The translations under genes and the position numbers were made by a program. Positions 1-7,059 of a stretch of DNA of 64,000 nucleotides are shown here, one piece after another. Position 1 is the stretch's first letter; every line of letters begins with the position of its first letter. The notes under the pieces are model-generated. The model did no database searches, was not told the DNA's origin, and worked only from the letters and a program-made list of their open reading frames with translations. The DNA is taken from contig JBKJPX010000048.1 of NCBI GenBank assembly GCA_046594215.1, positions 1 to 64,000 on the forward strand. Direction: 5' to 3'. The DNA is from Panacagrimonas sp046594215. Its GTDB lineage: Bacteria > Pseudomonadota > Gammaproteobacteria > Nevskiales > Nevskiaceae.

Positions 1-70
1 TGGCAAAGCCCGAACGCGCGAGCAGGCGCGTGACGTCGAAGAGCACGTGCAGGTGCGGACCCTGCCTCAT
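1..70 (-). CDS. Glycosyltransferase, first 23 codons only (cut by left edge)
   Basis: The reverse strand from the ATG at 68-70 reads MRQGPHLHVLFDVTRLLARS and continues off the window. The stretch VLFDVTRLLxRS resembles the N-terminus of family-1 glycosyltransferases found in capsule and surface glycan loci. Its ATG overlaps the stop of the upstream KpsC-like gene by four bases (ATGA), so the two are probably translationally coupled. Only the start is visible, so the assignment rests on this short motif and on the neighbour. Confidence 0.5.
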   Translation of the reverse strand, partial: MRQGPHLHVLFDVTRLLARSGFA

Positions 71-1194
71 GCGCGGCCGCTCCACTGCGAGCGCAGCCAG
101 CCCAGGCAGAGGCGCGCAGTGCGACGCAGCACGGAAGGATCGGCGCGACCCGGGTCGGGGCCCAGCTCGACCAGGCGTGCGACCAGCTGCTCGACCTCGC
201 AAGGCTGGTGCGTCAGCGGGTCGACGTAGAGCGGGTAGCGGATCAGCGCCGCGGCGACGAGTTCGTCCAGCGTGCGCCGCCGCGTGCGCCGGGGGTTGAA
301 CAGGCGATCGGTGGTGAGGCCCCATCCGGAATAGAAGGGCTGGCCCCAGGTCGTCACCGGTACGTCGCGCAGCAGGGCCTCGAAGCCGACGAGCGAGGTC
401 ATGGTGTGGACTTCGTCTACCTGCGGCAGCAGCCCCGTCACGGAGACGCCGCGGATCACCTCGTCGGCGACCTCCATCGCCGCCGGATCCGGGATGGCGC
501 CCGCGCGCGTGCCGGCCTCGGTATCCGGATGCGGCTTGTAGACGATCCAGGCCGCGGGATGCGCGGCGCGTACCGCACGCAGGAGCGCAAGATTGGTCCG
601 GACGCGCGGCGCGCCCAGGCGTACGGAGGCGTCGTCCTCGACTTGGCCCGGGACCAGCAGCCTCATCTGCCCGGGCGCACCCCCGAGGGGAGCCGGCGCC
701 CGCGAGCCAACGTTGTACTTGGTGATCCGGCCCTCGATGAGCAGACGCCGCAACGCGGCGGCGCGTTCGAGCAACGGCGGTTCGAATTCGCCGGTCTCCA
801 ACATCTGCTCGAGTGAGGAAGGCCGACGCGGGTCGAAGTAAATGCCCAGCTCGTCGATGACCAGCGAGGCGCCGCCGACGTGGTTGGAGCCCAGGCCCAC
901 CGAGCGAACGAACCCGTCCTCGATGCGCACCACGCGCGCGCCCTGTGCGCGCGCCACTTCGTCGAAGCCGACCGGCTCGCGCGACGCCCACACCACGATC
1001 GCGCCGCCTTCGTGCTTCTGTCGTCGCAGCGCCTGCTCTGGCGTGGCGCAGTAGCGGAGCGAGGCGTGGCGCGAGCGCAGGAAGCGATCGATCTGCCAGC
1101 GCTTCCACGGCTTGATGCCGACCACCAGCGCGTGGTCGTCCGCTCCGGAGCGCGGGCCGGTGCGCAGCAGGGGCGGGGATTCGGAACCGGTCAT
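67..1194 (-). CDS. KpsC-like capsule polysaccharide biosynthesis protein (beta-Kdo transferase family)
   Basis: A 375-residue cytosolic protein with the hallmarks of the KpsC/LipB family, which builds the poly-Kdo linker on the phospholipid anchor of group 2 capsules. Visible motifs are EDGFVRSVGLG (residues 92-102), QVEDDAS (about 184-190), KPHPD (220-224) and a C-terminal GFEALLRDVPVTTWGQPFYSGWGLT block typical of the nucleotide-sugar site. Classical KpsC is about 670 residues with two such modules; this has one, so it is a single-domain member. The start is the ATG at 1192-1194, and the downstream glycosyltransferase overlaps its stop. A capsule or related glycan locus probably continues to the left of the window. 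Confidence 0.85.
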   Translation of the reverse strand: MTGSESPPLLRTGPRSGADDHALVVGIKPWKRWQIDRFLRSRHASLRYCATPEQALRRQKHEGGAIVVWASREPVGFDEVARAQGARVVRIEDGFVRSVGLGSNHVGGASLVIDELGIYFDPRRPSSLEQMLETGEFEPPLLERAAALRRLLIEGRITKYNVGSRAPAPLGGAPGQMRLLVPGQVEDDASVRLGAPRVRTNLALLRAVRAAHPAAWIVYKPHPDTEAGTRAGAIPDPAAMEVADEVIRGVSVTGLLPQVDEVHTMTSLVGFEALLRDVPVTTWGQPFYSGWGLTTDRLFNPRRTRRRTLDELVAAALIRYPLYVDPLTHQPCEVEQLVARLVELGPDPGRADPSVLRRTARLCLGWLRSQWSGRA

Positions 1195-1258
1195 TCGTGC
1201 AACGGATCGGATCGGGAGCGTTCGATGTCACGCACCGCCGGTTGGGCGACGAGCGGCA

Positions 1259-1288
1259 TTGGGTTGTGGAGTCCGCATACTTTATCCT
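1259..1288 (+). promoter_or_regulatory. Candidate sigma70 promoter for the ilv operon
   Basis: TTGGGT at 1259-1264 and TATCCT at 1283-1288 are separated by 18 bases and sit about 60 bases upstream of the leader peptide start. The match to consensus is only fair. Its position, just before an attenuator, is the main support. Confidence 0.3.
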
Positions 1289-1351
1289 CCGCGCCCTGCG
1301 AGCCGGCGACCCACGCCGACACGTTCGGCACAGAGCGATTCAAACCCTGCA

Positions 1352-1414
1352 ATGAGCTTCACCGCCAAAGCCATCGTCGCCGTACTGCTGGTCGTCGTTA
1401 CCGACGCGCCGTAG
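1352..1414 (+). CDS. ilv operon leader peptide (20 aa)
   Basis: A 20-codon ORF, MSFTAKAIVAVLLVVVTDAP, followed by TAG at 1412-1414. Eight of the nine codons from 1373 to 1399 encode branched-chain residues (Ile, Val, Val, Leu, Leu, Val, Val, Val), with one Ala between them. This is the regulatory-codon composition of ilv leader peptides. A strong intrinsic terminator lies 22 bases downstream, and acetolactate synthase follows. The expected role is in cis: ribosome stalling at Val/Leu codons when charged tRNA is scarce lets transcription proceed. The peptide itself probably has no other job. Confidence 0.85.
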   Translation: MSFTAKAIVAVLLVVVTDAP

Positions 1415-1448
1415 GGGACGCTGCACGATCAAACCAAACCCCGCCGGC
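1408..1448 (+). promoter_or_regulatory. ilv antiterminator pairing (attenuator switch)
   Basis: Bases 1408-1417 (GCCG-TA-GGGG, overlapping the leader stop codon) can pair with 1439-1448 (CCCC-GC-CGGC), leaving a 2x2 internal loop. That pairing uses the 5' arm of the terminator at 1436-1447, so the two structures exclude each other. A ribosome stalled in the Val/Leu run would leave 1408-1417 free. One that reaches the stop codon would cover it, which favours termination. The pairing is visible in the sequence; the switch is inferred from the known mechanism of ilv attenuators. Confidence 0.65.
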
Positions 1449-1472
1449 GCAACATCCGGCGGGGTTTTTTGT
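1436..1472 (+). terminator. ilv attenuator, rho-independent terminator
   Basis: A perfect 12-bp stem, AAACCCCGCCGG (1436-1447) with CCGGCGGGGTTT (1456-1467), has an 8-base loop and runs into six T residues at 1465-1470. It lies between the leader peptide and ilvG, so it is an attenuator rather than an operon end. Confidence 0.9.
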
Positions 1473-1534
1473 TGCGGCAGTTGCAGGATCCGCCGGATGT
1501 TTCGCCCAAGGGGTTCCCACCTGGAACCTCCTTC

Positions 1535-3193
1535 ATGAACATCACCGGTGCACAACTCATCACCCGCTTCCTGGAACGGCGCGGCACGCCCTTCGTCAGC
1601 GGCGTGCCGGGTGGTGCGGTCCTGCCGTTGTACCGCGCGCTGGACGACTCGCAGCTCACGCACGTGCTCGCGCGCAACGAGCAGGGCGCGGCTTTCATCG
1701 CGCAGGGCTACGCGCGCGTCACGGGTCGCGCCGGCGTCTGTATCGCGACGTCAGGCCCCGGCGTCACCAACACCGTCACCGCACTGGCGGACGCCAGGTC
1801 CGACTCGGTGCCGCTGGTGCTGCTGGCCGGGCAGGTGCCGCGCGCGCTGAAGGGTACCGATGCCTTCCAGGAAGCGCCGACGGGCTTCATCGTCGACCGC
1901 ATCACCAAGGCGCACTTCGATATCGGCTCGGTGGCGGAACTCGCCGTGGTGCTGCCTGAAGCGTTTCGCATCGCGGAAAGCGGCCGGCCGGGCCCGGTGC
2001 TGCTCGACATCCCCAAGGACGTGCAGACGGAGCGCATCGAACTCGAGACCTTGCCGGACCCGGTGAACCCGACGCTGGCGCCGGTGCCCCACCCGGGCGA
2101 GATCGCGCGCGCCGCGAGCCTGATCGAACGCTCGCAGCGGCCGATCCTGTATCTCGGCGGAGGCGTGCGCATCGCGCGCGCTTTCGCCGCTGCGCAGCGG
2201 ATCGCCGAGACCGCGAGCCTGCCGACCGTGACCACGCTGATGGCGCTCGGCGCACTGCCGCCGCACCATCCGCTCGCGATGGGCATGCTCGGCATGCACG
2301 GCGCGCAGCACGCGAACCGCGCGATCGACGAGTGCGACCTGCTGATCGCGATCGGCGCCCGCTTCGACGATCGCGCCACGGGCAAGCTCGCCGCGTTCGC
2401 GCCCCATGCGCGCGTCATCCACATCGACGCCGATCCGCGCGAGCTCGGCAAGCTGCGCCGCGTCGATCTCGCGATCCATGCCGATGCGGGTGCGGCCTTG
2501 CGCGCACTGTGCGCGGTGCTGAAGCCGACGCTTCGCACCGCGTGGCTCGCGCGCATGGGCGAACTGCGGCGTGCGTACCCGCCGCGCAGCTTCGATCCGC
2601 AGTCGCTCGCACGGCCGCAAGGCCTGATCGCGCAGATCGCGCGGCTGGCCGGCCGGGATCGCGTGGTGACGACGGACGTGGGCCAGCACCAGATGTGGAT
2701 GGCGCAGGAATATCCGATCCACGATCCCGTGCGCTGGCTGACCTCGGGCGGCCTCGGCACGATGGGCTTCGGCATTCCCGCGGCGATCGGCGCCGCGCTG
2801 GCTTCGCCGGAATCCGGCGCGCTCTGCGTCACCGGCGACGGCAGCCTGCTCATGAACGTGCAGGAACTTGCGACGCTCGCGGACCTGCAGCTCGACGTGA
2901 AGATCGTCGTGCTCGACAACGGCGGCCTGGGCATGGTGCGCCAGCAGCAGGGGCTCTTCTACGAGAAGCGGTTCACCGCGTCCGGCTACCCGCGAGTCAC
3001 GCAGATTTGCGCGATAGCCGCGGCCTTCGGGATACCGGCGATCGATCTGGGCAAGGCGCGCGATGCGCGCGCCGCACTGCGATGCGCCTTCGCGCGGCCG
3101 GGGCCGGTCCTGGTGCGCGCTCCCATTTCCGCTGATGAACAGGTGCTGCCGATGGTGGCGCCCGGCAAGTCCAACCTCGAGGTAATCGCATGA
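1535..3193 (+). CDS. ilvG: Acetolactate synthase, large (catalytic) subunit
   Basis: A 552-residue ThDP/FAD enzyme condensing two pyruvates, or pyruvate with 2-oxobutyrate, in Val/Leu/Ile synthesis. N-terminal ThDP half: RNEQGAAFIAQGYAR carries the conserved Glu, followed by TSGPGVTN. The central domain follows. The C-terminal ThDP motif is GDGSLLMNVQELATLADL...VLDN. Length is normal. The reading frame is open from 1469, inside the terminator; the ATG at 1535 (MNITGAQLITRFLE) is the start homologues use, although its ribosome site is weak. The usual small subunit gene (ilvM or ilvN) is absent downstream: only a 15-codon mini-ORF separates it from ilvE. Expression is expected to follow the upstream attenuator. 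Confidence 0.95.
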   Translation: MNITGAQLITRFLERRGTPFVSGVPGGAVLPLYRALDDSQLTHVLARNEQGAAFIAQGYARVTGRAGVCIATSGPGVTNTVTALADARSDSVPLVLLAGQVPRALKGTDAFQEAPTGFIVDRITKAHFDIGSVAELAVVLPEAFRIAESGRPGPVLLDIPKDVQTERIELETLPDPVNPTLAPVPHPGEIARAASLIERSQRPILYLGGGVRIARAFAAAQRIAETASLPTVTTLMALGALPPHHPLAMGMLGMHGAQHANRAIDECDLLIAIGARFDDRATGKLAAFAPHARVIHIDADPRELGKLRRVDLAIHADAGAALRALCAVLKPTLRTAWLARMGELRRAYPPRSFDPQSLARPQGLIAQIARLAGRDRVVTTDVGQHQMWMAQEYPIHDPVRWLTSGGLGTMGFGIPAAIGAALASPESGALCVTGDGSLLMNVQELATLADLQLDVKIVVLDNGGLGMVRQQQGLFYEKRFTASGYPRVTQICAIAAAFGIPAIDLGKARDARAALRCAFARPGPVLVRAPISADEQVLPMVAPGKSNLEVIA

Positions 3194-3237
3194 GCACCCC
3201 ACAAACTAAAAAGCTACTTCGCAGGGACCCCGCATGA
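3190..3237 (+). CDS. 15-aa mini-ORF bridging ilvG and ilvE
   Basis: ATG at 3190 overlaps the ilvG stop (ATGA), and the TGA at 3235-3237 overlaps the ilvE ATG at 3234 (ATGA). The peptide MSTPQTKKLLRRDPA is unlike the ACT-domain small subunits that normally occupy this place. It includes adjacent Leu codons CTA CTT, which are rare in this GC-rich genome, in a locally AT-rich stretch. It could be a translational coupler, a Leu-sensitive regulatory peptide, or the stump of a lost ilvM. A product has not been shown. Confidence 0.4.
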   Translation: MSTPQTKKLLRRDPA

Positions 3238-4283
3238 ACGCCAATACCCGTTTCGAACTTGCACGCCGCCCCGCGGACTGGCCCGCTCCCGAACAGCTCG
3301 GTTTCGGCCAGCGGCTCGCGCCCTGGGTGATCTGCGCCGAACATCGCGACGGCGAGGGATGGTCCTCGCTGCACGCGGTGCCGCTGGCCGAGGCGCACAG
3401 TCCGCTCGCCAGCGGAGGCCTGCAGTACGGCCTTTCCGTGTTCGAAGGACTCAAGACCTATCGCGACCCCGATGGCGACGCGCACCTGTTCCGGCCGCGC
3501 GAGCACGCCGAGCGTCTTGCGCGCAGCGCACGACGGCTGGGCATGCCGGTCGTGCCGGAGAACCTGTTCGTTGAGGCCTGCGTGCTGGCCAGCCGCCTGC
3601 ACGATGATTTCCTGCCGCCGCACGCGCGCGGGTCGCTGTACCTGCGGCCCACGATCCTCGCGGACGAAGAGGGCCTCGGTTTTCGCGTGGCGCGCACGCA
3701 TCGCCTCGCGGTGATCGTGACGCCCTGCAGCGATCCGCCGCCGAAGACCGTGAACCTGTGGGCGGAAGCCGAACTGACGCGCGCCGCGATCGGGGGCACG
3801 GGCGCGGCCAAGACCGCGGGCAACTACGCGGCCGGTCTGCTCGGCCTTCAGCGTGCCCGCGAGCGCGGCTGCGACGACGTGGCCTGGCTCGACGGCGCCA
3901 CGCACACCCGGCTGTCGGAGGCCGGCACGATGAACCTGTTCGTTCAGATCGACGATACGTGGTGCACGCCGCCGCTGGACGGAACGATCCTGGCCGGCAT
4001 CACGCGCGACAGCCTGATGACCCTCATGCGCTGGAACGGCATCGCGGTGCAGGAGCGCAGCCTGGACCTGAGCGAACTCTCGGCACTCGCGCGCATGGGC
4101 CGGCTCGGCGACGCGCTGGGGTGCGGAACGGCCGCGCGGATCGTGCGCATCGCGTCGATCCGTGGCGACGGCATGACCCTGCGATTCGACGACGGTGCCC
4201 AAGTGGACCGTCTGCGCGACCTGCTCAAGCGCTGCCAGGAAGGCGTCGACGCGTACTGCGGGCCATGGAGGCGCGCGGTGTGA
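3234..4283 (+). CDS. ilvE: Branched-chain-amino-acid aminotransferase
   Basis: A 349-residue PLP enzyme of fold class IV that exchanges amino groups between glutamate and the branched-chain 2-oxoacids. The PLP lysine is K193 in GGTGAAKTAGNYAAG. The motif SEAGTMNLFV follows in the C-terminal half, and LQYGLSVFEGLKTYR lies near residue 64-77. Length and the GxK-xGNY context fit the longer (eukaryote-like, TIGR01123) subgroup. A purine-rich stretch (GCAGGGA) precedes the ATG. It is the last recognised gene of the ilv operon and is coupled to the preceding mini-ORF. Confidence 0.93.
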   Translation: MNANTRFELARRPADWPAPEQLGFGQRLAPWVICAEHRDGEGWSSLHAVPLAEAHSPLASGGLQYGLSVFEGLKTYRDPDGDAHLFRPREHAERLARSARRLGMPVVPENLFVEACVLASRLHDDFLPPHARGSLYLRPTILADEEGLGFRVARTHRLAVIVTPCSDPPPKTVNLWAEAELTRAAIGGTGAAKTAGNYAAGLLGLQRARERGCDDVAWLDGATHTRLSEAGTMNLFVQIDDTWCTPPLDGTILAGITRDSLMTLMRWNGIAVQERSLDLSELSALARMGRLGDALGCGTAARIVRIASIRGDGMTLRFDDGAQVDRLRDLLKRCQEGVDAYCGPWRRAV

Positions 4284-4501
4284 GGCCGGGGGCTACCGCG
4301 CCGTCGCGGTTTCTTCCCGCAGGCGGGAAGGGGCGGGCGCGGGCCGGCCTAGCCGCTGCTCGTACGTTCGCACGCCTTGCTCGAGCTGCTCATTCGTTTC
4401 GAAGGGCGCGAGCTTGGCGCCGCGCCGCGCGATATCGGGAGTGCTGGTGCGGCGCCTCGGAGGAGCGCGACAATCGCTCGTCACAGTGCGCGGAGCCGGA
4501 C
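4284..4501 (+). other. Intergenic region after ilvE
   Basis: 218 bases with no convincing gene. A short inverted repeat (TTCCCG at 4314-4319 with CGGGAA at 4324-4329) lies just after ilvE but has no T tract, so it is at best a weak terminator. A 63-codon open frame on the minus strand (4293-4484) has no recognisable features. Confidence 0.4.
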
Positions 4502-5416
4502 ATGGAACCCGATGAGGACGCGGAGCCCGCGATCATCTACGAGCGTCCGCCGACCGTGGTCGAAGTCGACGGCAACGAATCCGCACCAGACGCCGCGACG
4601 CTCGCGCAGATGAGCTGGCTGCTGCGTCGCTACACCTCGCTGGCCTATGCAAGCCGCGCGCGGGACCTGTTCGCAGGCCTGACCGCCGCGTTTCTCGAGT
4701 GGGACGAGGCCGACCGCTACCTCACGCCGAAGATCGCCAAGGACTGGGCGCTGGCGCTGCACGAGCACCTTGAGGCTTTCAAGCGCGCCACCGACCTGTT
4801 GCAGAAGGGCGGCGAAGCCGTGGCGGCGTACACGGCGCTGGCCCAGGCGGTCGGGGGGCTCGAGCCGCTCGATCCGCGCGACGACCTGCACTTCTCGCTG
4901 ACCCAGGTCGCGGACGCGATCGGTTCGAAGGCACGTGCCTGGGGCGATCGCGCCGGGGCGATGGCCGATCGCATCGCGCGCACGCTCGACGGGCACTGGG
5001 CCTGCGACACGATCCTCGCGGATCGCCTGTCGTTGCGCATGCGGCCCAGGAGCTTTCCGCCGAACCTGCCCGCGATGCCCGTGCCGGATCGCAAGGCGCC
5101 GACGATCAAGACCGGGAAGAAGGTCCCGACCACCGGGATCTGGATCCCGAGCACGATCCGCAACGCCTGTCCGAACTTTCTCGTCGAAGGCCAGCGCGCG
5201 CCCGACCTGCGCCGCGCCTGCGAGCGGCTCGACTACGAGGCGACGCCGGCCGCGGGCGGCGAGCCGGCAAGCGCAGCGTGGAGCGATTTCGAGTGGGTCG
5301 ACGAGTCGACCGTCTGGAAACTGGTCTGGGCGGACACGCGTTATCGCGACGAAGGGCTCGAAGACGAGTCCGCCATGCTCGACGCGGACAACGCGCTCCC
5401 AGGCTCGTCCGAGTGA
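4502..5416 (+). CDS. Hypothetical protein with possible Imm71/Imm72-type immunity domain
   Basis: A 304-residue soluble protein with no signal peptide. The open frame extends far upstream through ilvE, but codon content and context place the start at the ATG at 4502 (MEPDEDAEPAIIYERP). The N-terminal two thirds look helical (WLLRRYTSLAYASRARDLF, ALHEHLEAFKRATDLL). The C-terminal third has TTGIWIP, CPNFLVEGQRAP and VWKLVWADTRYRDEGLEDES, resembling the Trp/Cys/DTRY motifs I associate with the Imm71/Imm72 immunity families of polymorphic toxin systems. No toxin gene is adjacent. If the family call is right, it would be an orphan immunity protein; otherwise it is unknown. Confidence 0.5.
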   Translation: MEPDEDAEPAIIYERPPTVVEVDGNESAPDAATLAQMSWLLRRYTSLAYASRARDLFAGLTAAFLEWDEADRYLTPKIAKDWALALHEHLEAFKRATDLLQKGGEAVAAYTALAQAVGGLEPLDPRDDLHFSLTQVADAIGSKARAWGDRAGAMADRIARTLDGHWACDTILADRLSLRMRPRSFPPNLPAMPVPDRKAPTIKTGKKVPTTGIWIPSTIRNACPNFLVEGQRAPDLRRACERLDYEATPAAGGEPASAAWSDFEWVDESTVWKLVWADTRYRDEGLEDESAMLDADNALPGSSE

Positions 5417-5478
5417 GAGCGGCATACCTGCGCCGCGCGTAGATACCGGACTTCGTCCCAGCTACGCGGCACTCCGGC

Positions 5479-6909
5479 CTACTGCGGTGGCATCACCCAC
5501 CCGCCGAACTCTTTCTCCAGCGCCCGGGCCACGGCGATGGTCTGCGCGTCGCGCCCCGGCGCGCCGACCACCTGGACACCCAGTGGCAGGCCCTGCGCAT
5601 TGAGGCCCAGTGGCACCTGCGTCACCGGAAAGCCCAGCACGTTGAAGATGCCGCAGTAGGCGAAGTCGAAGGGTGTAAACAACGGATGGTTGTGCTTGGG
5701 CGCCACGCGTGTGTACGGCGGGTAGAGCAGCACGCCGTCGTCGCCCAGCGTGTGCATGAGTTCGGCGCGCAGCGCCCTGCCCATCTCGACGTAGCGACGC
5801 GTCGGCAATGGCAGCGTCTCGAGGAGCGCGAGGATCAGCGCCGGCAGCGTGTGCGGGGTCATTCCCAGCGGCCACTTCACGAGTTCACGGAAGGTCGAGA
5901 TGCGCCGGCCGTCGCCGAGCTGCACCGCAAAGGGCTCGGGTTCGGCGGCGTGCATGAGTGCGGCCCAGATGTCGAAGGCGTTGCGCAGGGCCCGGGGCTG
6001 CAGCCACGTCACGCTCCCTTTGGTTTGCGAGCCTAGCCATTCCGCAGCCTTCGCCTGCGACGCGGACAGGTCTTCCGCGACCCTGCGCCTGCCGTCGTCG
6101 CGGGCCGCGAAGATACGCAGCTTGTCGAGTTTCACGCGCCGCGGATCGCCCGTCAGTGCGCCGGCCGTGCAGACTGGGTCGACGCCGTCGGGCCCGGCCA
6201 GGATCTTGAGCAGCGGCCACAGGTCTTCGGCCCGTCGCGCGATGGGACCCGTCACACAGTTGCGATTCATGTCGCCTGTGGGCAGCGGGTACTGGCCGGT
6301 GTTGGGCACGATCCCCGGCGTCGGCTTGTGGCCGAACACGCCGTTGAAGAATGCGGGGAAGCGGATCGATCCGCCGACATCGGCGCCCAGGCCGAAAGGC
6401 GAGGCGCCGGCGCCGACCAGCGCGCCTTCGCCCCCGCTCGACCCGCCCGCGATGCGGCGGGAGTCGTAGGGGTTGCCGGTGCGGCCGTACACGCGGTTGG
6501 CCGTCTCCATCCACATGCACAGTTCGGGCGTGTTGGAGAAGCCGAGCACGATTGCGCCGGCGGCGCGCAGGCGCGTGATCGTCGGCGCCTCCTGGGTGGC
6601 GATGGCATTCCGGCGTGACACCATTCCAGAGACCTGCGGAAAGCCCGGGAATGCGAAATTCTCTTTGATCGTGCAGGGCACGCCGAGAAACGGGGGCAGG
6701 GTGTCGCGTTCCTCGTCGCTGCCCAGGCGCAGGTCGGCAGCGTCGGCCTCGAGCCTCGCCTCGTCGAAGCGGAACTGGACCATCGCGTTGATCCGCAGGT
6801 TCACCGCCACGACACGCGCGATGTGCGCATCGACCAGTTCACGGGACGAAAGGGTGCGCGCGCGCAGCGCGGCGGCCATCTCCGTGGCGGAGGCGGTCAG
6901 CGGATTCAT
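5479..6909 (-). CDS. Amidase signature family hydrolase
   Basis: A 476-residue serine amidase with the Ser-cisSer-Lys triad in GatA spacing: K82 in GVPCTIKENF, cis-Ser S157 in AGGSSGGEGALVGAG, and nucleophile S181 in GLGADVGGSIRFPAF. It has no signal peptide, so it is probably cytosolic. The frame is open to 7218, but the ATG at 6907-6909 (MNPLTASATEMAAALRART) matches where family members begin. It is divergent from the acyl-CoA synthetase gene. No gatB or gatC is nearby, so it is unlikely to be the glutamyl-tRNA amidotransferase. Closest in layout to eukaryotic FAAH-like or bacterial amidases of unknown substrate. Confidence 0.88.
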   Translation of the reverse strand: MNPLTASATEMAAALRARTLSSRELVDAHIARVVAVNLRINAMVQFRFDEARLEADAADLRLGSDEERDTLPPFLGVPCTIKENFAFPGFPQVSGMVSRRNAIATQEAPTITRLRAAGAIVLGFSNTPELCMWMETANRVYGRTGNPYDSRRIAGGSSGGEGALVGAGASPFGLGADVGGSIRFPAFFNGVFGHKPTPGIVPNTGQYPLPTGDMNRNCVTGPIARRAEDLWPLLKILAGPDGVDPVCTAGALTGDPRRVKLDKLRIFAARDDGRRRVAEDLSASQAKAAEWLGSQTKGSVTWLQPRALRNAFDIWAALMHAAEPEPFAVQLGDGRRISTFRELVKWPLGMTPHTLPALILALLETLPLPTRRYVEMGRALRAELMHTLGDDGVLLYPPYTRVAPKHNHPLFTPFDFAYCGIFNVLGFPVTQVPLGLNAQGLPLGVQVVGAPGRDAQTIAVARALEKEFGGWVMPPQ

Positions 6910-7059
6910 TGGAAAGGTCCAGCCCAGGTAGTGAACGCCGGTAGATTCTCCGCCATCGCCCACCGTCGCGCCGCGAAGCTCGAGTCTCCCAGGCCCGTGG
7001 CGTTCTGCAAGAATCGCCCGATGGAGAAGGGGCTGACCCCCCACAACGAGAGACGCCGG

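Noticed and set aside
1751..3202. 483-codon minus-strand open frame over ilvG
   Set aside because: Complement of acetolactate synthase with no motif.
4293..4484. 63-codon minus-strand ORF in the gap after ilvE
   Set aside because: No ribosome site, no motif, Arg/Pro-rich; probably chance.
3758..4501. Upstream extension of the Imm71/72-like protein through ilvE
   Set aside because: Out-of-frame reading of ilvE; composition changes to normal protein only after the ATG at 4502.
5479..6909. Glutamyl-tRNA amidotransferase subunit A
   Set aside because: The triad is shared with all amidase signature enzymes, but gatB and gatC are absent and the flanking sequence is not GatA-like.
7021..7059. Earlier ATG for the acyl-CoA synthetase
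   Set aside because: Poor ribosome site; the 13 extra residues (MEKGLTPHNERRR) are not family-like. Not excluded.
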